Assembly (NCBI RefSeq): GCF_028561755.1 | Contig: NZ_JAQQTD010000005.1 | Span: forward strand, 248,001-312,000 | Direction of reading: 5' to 3' | DNA length: 64,000 nt | Origin: Altibacter sp. HG106 | Lineage (GTDB): Bacteria; Bacteroidota; Bacteroidia; Flavobacteriales; Flavobacteriaceae | Shown: positions 6,191 to 14,964 of the stretch, in pieces | Layout: every line of letters starts with the position of its first letter | Position numbering within the stretch: the stretch's first letter is position 1 | Translations under genes and position numbers: made by a program | The notes under the pieces: model-generated | Databases searched by the model: none | Told to the model about the DNA's origin: nothing | The model's input: only the letters and a program-made list of their open reading frames with translations

Positions 6191-8011
6191 TTATACCAAC
6201 CATTGTGTTAGAGTTTTACCATCACAAGTCATTGCGTTTTTCAAATCATCTAAAGGAATATTAGGTAGTCCTACATTAGTAAAAGAAATATTTAATGAAA
6301 CAAGTATTTTATCAATCTTATATGGTCCTTTGGAGAGCACATTTAGCCATTCAGCTTTGGAATATTCTTGAGGAGGATTACCAGTCATTTTAGCATTATT
6401 CACTCCTTGTCTAGACCAAGAAATAAATGTAAAATCTGGAGACGAAAATGTAACCGCACCATCGTTATTGATTTTGTAAATATTATTAGCCGTTATAATT
6501 TCAGCGGTATAAGAAATGGCAGGTAAATCAATAGTGAATACTTTATTCTTTTCTATCACTACTTCTCTTGTAGGTAAATCAATTTTCTGTAAATCATCAA
6601 CTAACTTAAATGCTGCCTCAATATCATTTTTGTAAATTGGACTTTCTACATCATCGTGCGACATCGGGTTTAACAAAACTGTTTTATACGTTTTTAATCC
6701 ATCAATAATTGAGTTCGGTATTTCTAATTCTAACTCTTTATAATACTCTTTCAAACGATTTATTAATGTGTCTAATTTAGGTGGTTTTAACAAGCCTTTA
6801 ACCTCTTCGCTTAAAGTATAGGTTTCGGGAAGTTTTTCTTTTAACGTTTTTTCAAGAACTTTTCTCAATGCATTAGCTGCAGCAGGGTAATCATAACTAT
6901 TTTTATATACAACAGCCTTTTCTATATCTGATTTTACATTATCATTAATTTCTGGACCACTAGACCCCTTGTAAAATTCTAGAAATTTCCAATCGGTTAA
7001 TTGAACCTTTGCTACTTCATACCAGTGCCTGTCATAAGTGGTGATGAAAATTTGAAAGTCTTGAAACTCTGGTTCTTTTAAAAGTTTTATCAATTTTAAA
7101 CGGTGTTCATTATCTAAACCAATAAGAATATCATCTAAAAACAATATTTTAATGTCTTGTGAAAAACTTGATTGACGTACTATTGCCCCTAAAAATATAC
7201 TAATAGCAATAGCTGATAGTTTTGCTTCATTTAATGAAAAATGAGGATAATGAGTATCTAAAGAAGTTCCGTTAGAAGAAATTAGTAATGCTATTTTAGG
7301 TTTACTTAACTCACCTTTCTGATCAACATTTATTCGATGTCTTAAAAAATTTATTTCTAAACCAGGAATTAAAGTATTTAAAATTTTATTTACCACAGGA
7401 CCCAAGTAATCACTACCTCCTGTAAAAAACAATCTGTCTAATGCATTATTGAAAGCAACAGCTTTTACTTCAACAGCTTTACGTTTTTTAGTTGCGTGAT
7501 AATATTTACCACTCCCATAAGGAATTTTACTTTCTGCTAACAAATCACTCCACAATTTACCTAGCTCTACACCCCCTGTAACTGTTTGTGATTTATAATG
7601 TTTTAATACCCCTTTTATTACTAAATCAAAAATATTTAACTCATTATCCAACTTTACGTTATGAACACCTAAAAGATGTTTGTAAGTCACGAAACTTTTT
7701 AAACGATTTGCATCTATTATGCTTGGAATATTTGTATCTCTTCCAGAATCAGATAATGAATTAGTTGTATTATTGTCAAATTCCACTTCAATAGCGCAAT
7801 CTGTTAGCCCATCGGTTAAGTATAAATTGCGCAAATTTGCCATATTGATATTCTCAACACTCGATTGAAAGAAATCTTTAAGCGCGTAATAAACAGAACT
7901 TTTACCACTACCATTTTCACCATAGATAAATACATTTTTACTACCAATAGCAAGTATCTCTGAACGCTGAAAAGCTTTGTATTTGTTAATGGTTATATTT
8001 TGTATTTTCAT
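6191..8011 (-). CDS. RecF/SMC-like AAA ATPase with HEPN-like tail (defence operon)
   Basis: 606 residues. N terminus is the RecF/RloC/OLD-type start (IQNITINKYKAF) followed by Walker A GENGSGKSS (about residue 31); an ABC-type signature region SLNEAKLSAIAIS (about 255) and Walker B LFLDDILIGLD (about 290) follow, then a TTYDRHW segment. The ATPase half is compact, with no long coiled coil. After about residue 365 a helical region (AAANALRKVLEKTLKEK ... LLNPMSHDD) resembles the DUF4145/HEPN type seen in defence ATPases; the last 100 residues are unassigned. The gene starts 67 bases after the McrC gene, the widest gap in the operon. Possible sensor/effector subunit; inference. Confidence 0.8.
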   Translation of the reverse strand: MKIQNITINKYKAFQRSEILAIGSKNVFIYGENGSGKSSVYYALKDFFQSSVENINMANLRNLYLTDGLTDCAIEVEFDNNTTNSLSDSGRDTNIPSIIDANRLKSFVTYKHLLGVHNVKLDNELNIFDLVIKGVLKHYKSQTVTGGVELGKLWSDLLAESKIPYGSGKYYHATKKRKAVEVKAVAFNNALDRLFFTGGSDYLGPVVNKILNTLIPGLEINFLRHRINVDQKGELSKPKIALLISSNGTSLDTHYPHFSLNEAKLSAIAISIFLGAIVRQSSFSQDIKILFLDDILIGLDNEHRLKLIKLLKEPEFQDFQIFITTYDRHWYEVAKVQLTDWKFLEFYKGSSGPEINDNVKSDIEKAVVYKNSYDYPAAANALRKVLEKTLKEKLPETYTLSEEVKGLLKPPKLDTLINRLKEYYKELELEIPNSIIDGLKTYKTVLLNPMSHDDVESPIYKNDIEAAFKLVDDLQKIDLPTREVVIEKNKVFTIDLPAISYTAEIITANNIYKINNDGAVTFSSPDFTFISWSRQGVNNAKMTGNPPQEYSKAEWLNVLSKGPYKIDKILVSLNISFTNVGLPNIPLDDLKNAMTCDGKTLTQWLV

Positions 8012-8078
8012 ACGCTTAAATTTTATTTTTATTAATCAATTGAAACTCTGCAATTGTAATTTAGATTGGTATTAATAT

Positions 8079-9347
8079 TCATAATGGCTCATTTCGAATT
8101 ATATCTTTTGTTGGTATTTTAACACCGACTTTATAGAAATTTTCAAACTGACTTATTGGATTGAGAAAAAGTTTGCTTTCAAAACTTTCTAGAATATCAC
8201 TCGTTTGATCAGGAAAAACTATTAAACAATTTAATAATGTTGACTTCCAGAACTCCGATTTTATATTGGTTTTAGATAATGTCTTTTTATCTCTTGCATA
8301 ACCACTTAATTGTCTAATATCATCAATTTCATAATTATTATTCACATATAGATTCTTGTATTTTGCATCAATTACTAGTTCTTTACCTTCTGTGATTCGT
8401 AGATAATCTAACTCTCCATAATTTGCACTGAATTGAAAAACTATATCTTTTCGACCAAATTCTTCTTTTAATATACCTAATACATAAAACTCAAATAGTT
8501 TAGGCATATCTATCCAATATGGATAGACATTTACGTCTTGATTGTTAGAGATTGAATTTATATTATAACCAAACCTCTTTATAATCATTTTAGCTAATTC
8601 TAAACCTCTATTGTATTCCGGAAAAAAATTATCGTTTTTAAAGTGCTTAATTTCAGATATTGATATACTTGAATTAACTGTTTTAAATGCTGGTGAAATG
8701 TAATTAATTAATGGTTCAAATTTATTTTCTAGGGTTTTGAATGACTTTAAATACTTAATTGAAAACAATAATGCTTTTTTTAAAATTCGGTTTTCAGGGC
8801 TGTCAACACCAAATTCTTCATATGCACAATAGGTATATAGATTCTTATTTCTAAACAGGTTTTGTTTAATGGTTTTAGACACCAATATTTTACCTCTTAC
8901 ATTTCCGTAAATATTTTTTTCGACTCTATAATAACTCTTTCTCAACCCTTTTCTTACTATTATAGAAAGCAGCTGTAAAAAGCTTACAATAATTAACGGT
9001 GTAATTAAATCTTGATCTTGTTTAACTTTTATAGGTTTAGCATCCAGATCCACAAAAAATAAATCTTTACCAAAACTAGCCATTTCAGGATGTTGCATCC
9101 CTTTTGATAACATTGACAGGTAATTGATTTTACTTGATTCTGTATCTAATTTAGGGGTTACATTTATAATATTTTGAGTTGAACCTAACCTAGAAATACC
9201 AATAAAATATCCTGTTTTTACAAACCCTTTTTCAAGATTAATTTCTTCTATTAATTGATTTGGGTTTTTTAATAAGTCAATTAATTCCTCTTCATTAAAT
9301 TCGTAGGAATACGAATGCTCTTTAATATTTATTTTTTTAGCATTCAT
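8079..9347 (-). CDS. mcrC: McrC-like restriction nuclease subunit
   Basis: 422 residues, normal McrC length. The N-terminal half fits the McrC fold that docks on the McrB ring; the C-terminal half carries the PD-(D/E)xK nuclease core, visible as LDYLRI...LVIDAKYKNL (about residues 310-330). McrC stimulates McrB GTP hydrolysis and cuts modified DNA. Its ATG shares a base with the McrB stop, the usual mcrBC coupling. Here it is embedded in a larger operon with its own methyltransferase and helicase, unlike a stand-alone type IV system. Confidence 0.9.
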   Translation of the reverse strand: MNAKKINIKEHSYSYEFNEEELIDLLKNPNQLIEEINLEKGFVKTGYFIGISRLGSTQNIINVTPKLDTESSKINYLSMLSKGMQHPEMASFGKDLFFVDLDAKPIKVKQDQDLITPLIIVSFLQLLSIIVRKGLRKSYYRVEKNIYGNVRGKILVSKTIKQNLFRNKNLYTYCAYEEFGVDSPENRILKKALLFSIKYLKSFKTLENKFEPLINYISPAFKTVNSSISISEIKHFKNDNFFPEYNRGLELAKMIIKRFGYNINSISNNQDVNVYPYWIDMPKLFEFYVLGILKEEFGRKDIVFQFSANYGELDYLRITEGKELVIDAKYKNLYVNNNYEIDDIRQLSGYARDKKTLSKTNIKSEFWKSTLLNCLIVFPDQTSDILESFESKLFLNPISQFENFYKVGVKIPTKDIIRNEPL

Positions 9348-11326
9348 TAAAAATTATTTGCCAATAACTTCTTTATTTCATCTTCTGCGGAAGGTAACAG
9401 TATCCCATCATTAACATACTCATTTAATAATGGTATCACTTCATATTTTGTTTTGTAATACAGATCTTTTCCTTCAACCAGAAAATAACTATGACCTACT
9501 TGAATATCATTTACATCAAATTCAGGAGAAATATTATTTTTTACAATATTTCTAATAACGTTGAAAACCTTTTTAGCTTCCAAATTAGTTATTACCTGAT
9601 CATTTACTGGCACTGGTATAAAGGTAAATCTTCTACGTATTGCATAATCTAAATGGCTAACACTTCTGTCTGCTGTATTCATAGTACCAATTACATACAA
9701 ATTATGAGGAATGGTTATACCATAACCCTGTTCTGTTTTGTACATACTGTTTACCATTTTACCCCTATATTCTAAAGCATAAATTAACTCACCTAACACA
9801 CTGTTTAGGTTTGCCCTATTGATTTCGTCTATAATAAGCACAAAAGCTTTATCCTGATTTTCTGGTTTAGCTGCTTCGAAAGCCATTTGACCAAGGATTT
9901 TATTTTCAACATCATAAGATATTTTTTCATCAACAACATTTACTTTAACACCTCTAACAAAATCATCATAAGTGTATGATGGATGAAATTGAATAATCTC
10001 TACATAAGGGTTGTCTTCAACTTCTGGTTCTTTATTAAACATCTTGTTTTCGATTGCTTCAAGAATCGATTTTTCTTTATCTGACGTTTCATCAGTTAAC
10101 CATTCTGCTATTTGTTTGGCTAATCTTGTTTTTCCTGTACCTGGTGGTCCTTGAAGAATTAAATTCTTAAACTTTACTGCTGAATGATTTAACATAGTTT
10201 TTTGCTTATTTCTTATGTAATCTAATATTTTGAAAGTTTCGGGGTAACATTCTTTAAACCTATCAACAGTATTAGCTGTTGCATGACTAAAACCATCCCA
10301 TTGTCCTAACGCTGTAGATTGAATTTTACGGTTGTCTTTAACTAACCATATAATTTTAATCATTAAATCGTCATCATAGCCATTGGGTAAGTACTCATTA
10401 TTTACTATTAAACCAATACCCCCTAGTCGTTTAGTGCCTCTTCTTACCAAAACCACGTCACCTGGTTTATAATCTTGTAAAGGATATTTTGTATGTTCAT
10501 TTAAAAATGCACTTCCTGTATAAACACCATTTTTGTTTACAAAATCATCAAAATAATCGCCTTCGTTTTGACCTTGAGCATTACTGCTTACTTGACAATA
10601 GGTATTAGAAACCCTTAACTGCTCTCCTGAGGTTGTATTAAGTAGGTAGTTGAGTAAATTAATTTCGTAGTAATAACATCCTGGAAAGTTACTTTTTAAT
10701 ATGCTTAAAACATCGTAGTAAGGCAGTATGCCATCTTCTTCAATTTGTAAGGATATTAATTTTAAATTATCTAATGAATCAACAGGAAGCTTATTCATTT
10801 GAGTATCAAAGGGCATATACTCGTTTGGATTTATTAAAAACATTGCTTGTGTTAGCTTTGTTACTCCAACATTTTTTAGCGCTAATACCTTTAAAAAATC
10901 ATCGTTATTTATTTCTTCCCCATTATACACTTGATGAAATAAATTCCATAAACAATCATTTCCAATATCTATACCTTCGCCATCTACATAGTGCCCATTA
11001 AAAAAAAACAGACTTTTTGTATTAGGGGTAGGCGTTGGGAAAATAAAATCGGTTGGTAAATTTTCTTCTAAACCACAAACCGCTTTAATGCTTTCAAAAA
11101 TATATTTTCTTTGATTTTTTGTGTTTTTTTGAGCTATAGAATAAATAATTGAAAACGGATCTGTTATTGAAAAATTCAATATTGCTGTGCCCTCCTCAAA
11201 TAGTTCATTAGCAAGATTAAGTAACAATGAGTCACGGTTACTCTTGTCTTTACTAATCTCAAACATTTTAATAGCTACAGCTTTAAAATAAGGTATCCAA
11301 TCGTAATAGGTAATATTAGATTTCAT
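9347..11326 (-). CDS. mcrB: McrB-like AAA+ motor with N-terminal reader region
   Basis: 659 residues. N-terminal 260 residues are unassigned and helical; residues about 275-350 look like a PUA/EVE-type modified-base reader (PGDVVLVRRGTKRLGGIGLIV ... IIWLV). The AAA+ domain has Walker A GPPGTGKT (about 393), Walker B IIDEINRAN (about 495) and the McrB signature MNTADRS (about 548) followed by AIRRRF. By family, a GTP-driven hexameric ring that translocates DNA and positions McrC. Starts 3 bases after the methyltransferase stop. EVE assignment is by eye and should be checked by structure prediction. Confidence 0.9.
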   Translation of the reverse strand: MKSNITYYDWIPYFKAVAIKMFEISKDKSNRDSLLLNLANELFEEGTAILNFSITDPFSIIYSIAQKNTKNQRKYIFESIKAVCGLEENLPTDFIFPTPTPNTKSLFFFNGHYVDGEGIDIGNDCLWNLFHQVYNGEEINNDDFLKVLALKNVGVTKLTQAMFLINPNEYMPFDTQMNKLPVDSLDNLKLISLQIEEDGILPYYDVLSILKSNFPGCYYYEINLLNYLLNTTSGEQLRVSNTYCQVSSNAQGQNEGDYFDDFVNKNGVYTGSAFLNEHTKYPLQDYKPGDVVLVRRGTKRLGGIGLIVNNEYLPNGYDDDLMIKIIWLVKDNRKIQSTALGQWDGFSHATANTVDRFKECYPETFKILDYIRNKQKTMLNHSAVKFKNLILQGPPGTGKTRLAKQIAEWLTDETSDKEKSILEAIENKMFNKEPEVEDNPYVEIIQFHPSYTYDDFVRGVKVNVVDEKISYDVENKILGQMAFEAAKPENQDKAFVLIIDEINRANLNSVLGELIYALEYRGKMVNSMYKTEQGYGITIPHNLYVIGTMNTADRSVSHLDYAIRRRFTFIPVPVNDQVITNLEAKKVFNVIRNIVKNNISPEFDVNDIQVGHSYFLVEGKDLYYKTKYEVIPLLNEYVNDGILLPSAEDEIKKLLANNF

Positions 11327-11329
11327 TGA

Positions 11330-14300
11330 TTACGATTTTAAAGCCTCTCTAATAATACGTACCTCTTCTATACTATCTAGGGTTTCAATAGCAAAACGCA
11401 CCGGATGATCTGGGTGGTACAACCGCTCATATTCGCTCTGTATAATGCCTAATTTTTCCTCTTCACTCATACCTTCTCTAATAGGTTTGAGGTCAGAAAG
11501 GTGTTTTAGAATGGATTTGTTGGCGGATTGAAATTCTTCTTGAAAATAAAGTTCAAACACAATAGAATCCAAGAGTAACTCATAAAAACTAAATTCCTCA
11601 TTTTGGTTTAAAGATTTTGATGAAATAACATAATCAACTAAAACTTCATAAGGTTTTTGCTCTTCTTTTTTTATTTGAGGAATAGGAATCTGCTCAACAT
11701 ACTGTTTGGTATAGCGTTTTCTGCCACCTGCAATTTTTGCGGTAATTTGGAAAAAGTAATAATCCGAAACAGAAGAATTTAAAACCCCTGTTAAATACTT
11801 TAAATTATCTCCAGAAATGAAATAGGCTGAATTAGTCAAGAAATGAGATTCTGAATCATAAGCGAAATTTGCTTTGTTCGAAATTTCAATCCATACAATC
11901 TTTTCATTCAAAAATTCATTCCAATAGTTTGAACCATATCTTTGTAATGCATACCATTCATATCTTATACCTGTCTCACTTTTATTTCTATCAGATAATT
12001 CATTTTTAAAACCTTCTAAATAATTATACAAATAAGGATAATCATTTTTAAAAGCCACTTCAGCCTTCTGTGAGGCCTTTGTTATTGATAAATCATCCTG
12101 CAATGGAAAATGCCAAGGAATAAATAACATATAATTATCATCATACTCGTATTTCCATCTTTTAATATCCTTCCCTCTTAATAAAGGATATATATACTTG
12201 TTGGCTTTTGGTTCTTTTTTTATCAATTCATCTTTTACATCTTCATTAAAATGAAATGCCTTATTATATCCTGTTGTTATGCCACGAAAAAATTCTAATT
12301 TATGCCATCTTAAAAGTTTTGTTCCTTTACTTTCAATTATTCTATTAATACGGATTTCTTCTTCTGTACCAATTTTCCATACTTGTTCACCATCTAATCT
12401 AATTTTAACGCTATTGTTTAAAAAGTAAGTGGCGAGTGAAACATTTGGTAATTTATCTCCCTGCATAGCAACGGCTTTGACCTTTTTTTCTGGAAAACTG
12501 TTTTCAAGCATTAATATATTCACGAATACCGTAGCATTTGGAAATATTCTAACTTTTGCAAAATCAATTAAAAGGATTGGGTTTGTTTTTGTTGAAAAGA
12601 AATTTCTTGATTTTTTACCATAAGAAGCATTAATCCATTTGTTTGATGTTATTAGATTTAAATTCCCTCTATTCTTGAGTTTTCTAAAGCAATTTTCATA
12701 AAACAAAACATACAGATCTCCGGTTGATACAAAAGTCTCGTACTTTATTTCTTTTAAAATATCTTTGTAATCAACTTTAGAAATTGATAAGTAAGGGGGA
12801 TTACCAATTATAACATCAAACCCACCTTTTTTTTTCCATACTTCAGAAAAGAACAATTCAAAGTCAAAGTCTATAGTGTAACCTTCAAAATCTTCGGCAG
12901 TTTTTAAAACCGTTTGTATCTTGTCATTGATTCTTTTGCGTAAAGATTTCTTTTCTTTTTCATTAGTTTCTTTATAAAACTTCTTCTTTAAAGTTTCTAA
13001 TTCATCTTTTAAAGTTGGGTATCTATCCGCACCTTGTGGTGGTAAACCAACTAAAGAATTACCACAAACAATTTTATAATCGAGGTTTGGTAAAGTTTCT
13101 ATAGGTTCTAAATCATCTTCATCTACCACCAAAGAGAGCCATAAACGTAAACGTGCAATATCTATCGCAGAACGGTCTATATCTACACCATAAATACTTT
13201 CTTGTATGATGTGTTTTTTTAAGCGGTACACATAACGGCTTTCGCTCACTTCGACTTCGCTCAGTGCAGGCTCGCTTTCTATAAGTTCAAATTTTAGCAG
13301 TTTTTCTTTTAAATAATTGTTGCTTAAATGTGGTTTTAATAGTAGTTGCGCTGTAACCAACTCGTGTAACAAACCAACAGGAAATGCCCCAGAACCAATA
13401 GCAGGGTCGCAAATGCGTATTTCGGTTAGTTTTTTATCTATAAAATCTGCATTGTTACGTACACTTTCTGGCAATAAGAATTTATAGGTTTTGGTCTCAC
13501 CACGCTCTGCCACACGTACATCGTTTTCTAATGCTAAATGCCCTTCGCGTATGTATTGTTCTATATCTTTTTTGGGTACAATAATTTCATTGGTTTCAGC
13601 TTGTATGGTTTGTTGTCCTGTTTTACCTTGATTTCCAAACATATTTGTTTGGTCATCACCCAATTCTTGGTAAGTGTTATTGTAATTATTTAATGCATTA
13701 TCTAAATAATGTATTAAGCTTTCTTGACACATATAATGTACAATTTCACGAGGTGTATAGAACGCTCCTTTACTCTTACGTTCTTTAATCTCCAACATAT
13801 TTTCGAAGACTTTCCCTAACATTTCAGGGTCAACCGCCACTTCTTTATCGAGCGGTTCGTCTTCTTTAATGGTAAAGTTGTAACGGTCAAACACATCGAG
13901 AATCCCTGTACCTATGTCTCCAGATTTGTTTTTTTCATCATTACGAAATAACTCGGTAGGAATAACGAAATTGGCGTTTTGCCAATCGTACTGTGCTTCA
14001 AAAAGTCCTCCATTTAAAAATGGAATACGACAGTTGAAACGTGGGTAAAACGAATTGTCGTTATCACGTTCTTTTGCCAATGCTTCATAAAACAAGTATT
14101 GTAAATAGTCTTTAAAGAAATTAAGATTTTCTTGTTGTGCCTTTTCAAAAAGTTTTTGCACAAAGTGTTTGTCACCAAACCCCCAACGTTCATTTCTTGG
14201 TACACCTAACCAACCTTTTTTCTGTAAAAAGTATAAGAATACAATTTGGCCTAATAACTTTTTGGTAAAGCCTGACGCATCTAATTGGCTGTCTTGAAAA

Positions 14301-14962
14301 ATAGATAAATCTTGTTTTTCAAAATACTCATAGACTTTAATGTATAAACTTTTGTATTGTTCAAAAAACTCATCGGTTACACGTTCTATACTAAACGCTT
14401 TTTCTAACTCTGAAATGGTTGGATTATTCGCAATGTTTTGTAAAAGCGGTAATAATTGCGTTTTTGCGGTATGCGATTTCTCGTATTTACCAACTAGAAA
14501 GGAATAACGTTTTGCAGGTGTAAACTCCTTACGCATTTTTACTTTTTGCTTTTCTTCATCTAAATAGGATTGATGTTCCATTTTTATAAAAGAAAAACGC
14601 CAATCGAACCCATCGTCTTCTTTAGAATAAAACGCTACTAAAGCATAATCTTTCTCAAAATTATTAAGATGCTTAATCACAAAGTTTCGTAATGCTGTTC
14701 TGGCTCTTTCCAGTTTAGAGACATTCTTTACTTGAACAATCAAGACATCTAAAGCTTCCCCTTCTGGATCTATGTATTTACCAATGCGTTTGTAGTAGCT
14801 TACGTGGTCGCGTTGGTCTTCCCAAATGGTATTGCCACTATATTTATTCTGTTTTATTTCAAAGTCGTTTAATAGGTTTTGTATGAAGTTTGTAAACTGT
14901 GCTTCATCAAACGCATTGTTAAACGTTTTATCAATTAGGTTAATAGCTGAATTTTTATCCAT
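11330..14962 (-). CDS. Eco57I-class N6-adenine DNA methyltransferase, large (defence operon)
   Basis: 1210 residues. SAM-binding motif I DPAIGSGAF (about 520), catalytic motif NPPY (about 718), and the preceding KGAFYTPREIV segment (about 392) identify a type IIG/PglX-like gamma-class adenine methyltransferase. C-terminal 450 residues should hold target recognition. The N terminus contains DVLIVQVKN (about 70), reminiscent of a PD-(D/E)xK strand, but a full nuclease motif is not evident. Odd: residues about 562-574 (EPALSEVEVSESR) are encoded by a dispersed-type repeat inserted in frame. Two bases separate it from the helicase gene, so both are co-translated. Confidence 0.9.
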   Translation of the reverse strand: MDKNSAINLIDKTFNNAFDEAQFTNFIQNLLNDFEIKQNKYSGNTIWEDQRDHVSYYKRIGKYIDPEGEALDVLIVQVKNVSKLERARTALRNFVIKHLNNFEKDYALVAFYSKEDDGFDWRFSFIKMEHQSYLDEEKQKVKMRKEFTPAKRYSFLVGKYEKSHTAKTQLLPLLQNIANNPTISELEKAFSIERVTDEFFEQYKSLYIKVYEYFEKQDLSIFQDSQLDASGFTKKLLGQIVFLYFLQKKGWLGVPRNERWGFGDKHFVQKLFEKAQQENLNFFKDYLQYLFYEALAKERDNDNSFYPRFNCRIPFLNGGLFEAQYDWQNANFVIPTELFRNDEKNKSGDIGTGILDVFDRYNFTIKEDEPLDKEVAVDPEMLGKVFENMLEIKERKSKGAFYTPREIVHYMCQESLIHYLDNALNNYNNTYQELGDDQTNMFGNQGKTGQQTIQAETNEIIVPKKDIEQYIREGHLALENDVRVAERGETKTYKFLLPESVRNNADFIDKKLTEIRICDPAIGSGAFPVGLLHELVTAQLLLKPHLSNNYLKEKLLKFELIESEPALSEVEVSESRYVYRLKKHIIQESIYGVDIDRSAIDIARLRLWLSLVVDEDDLEPIETLPNLDYKIVCGNSLVGLPPQGADRYPTLKDELETLKKKFYKETNEKEKKSLRKRINDKIQTVLKTAEDFEGYTIDFDFELFFSEVWKKKGGFDVIIGNPPYLSISKVDYKDILKEIKYETFVSTGDLYVLFYENCFRKLKNRGNLNLITSNKWINASYGKKSRNFFSTKTNPILLIDFAKVRIFPNATVFVNILMLENSFPEKKVKAVAMQGDKLPNVSLATYFLNNSVKIRLDGEQVWKIGTEEEIRINRIIESKGTKLLRWHKLEFFRGITTGYNKAFHFNEDVKDELIKKEPKANKYIYPLLRGKDIKRWKYEYDDNYMLFIPWHFPLQDDLSITKASQKAEVAFKNDYPYLYNYLEGFKNELSDRNKSETGIRYEWYALQRYGSNYWNEFLNEKIVWIEISNKANFAYDSESHFLTNSAYFISGDNLKYLTGVLNSSVSDYYFFQITAKIAGGRKRYTKQYVEQIPIPQIKKEEQKPYEVLVDYVISSKSLNQNEEFSFYELLLDSIVFELYFQEEFQSANKSILKHLSDLKPIREGMSEEEKLGIIQSEYERLYHPDHPVRFAIETLDSIEEVRIIREALKS
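13238..13282. repeat. CTTCGACTTCGCTCAGTG-type dispersed repeat inside the methyltransferase gene
   Basis: Plus strand reads TCACTTCGACTTCGCTCAGT, with outer CACT/AGTG arms. Its complement GAGCGAAGTCGAAG is, from memory, a widespread palindromic repeat core in Bacteroidota. GC-richer than its AT-rich host gene and in frame, adding about 13 residues just after motif I region. Confidence 0.65.
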
Positions 14963-14964
14963 AA

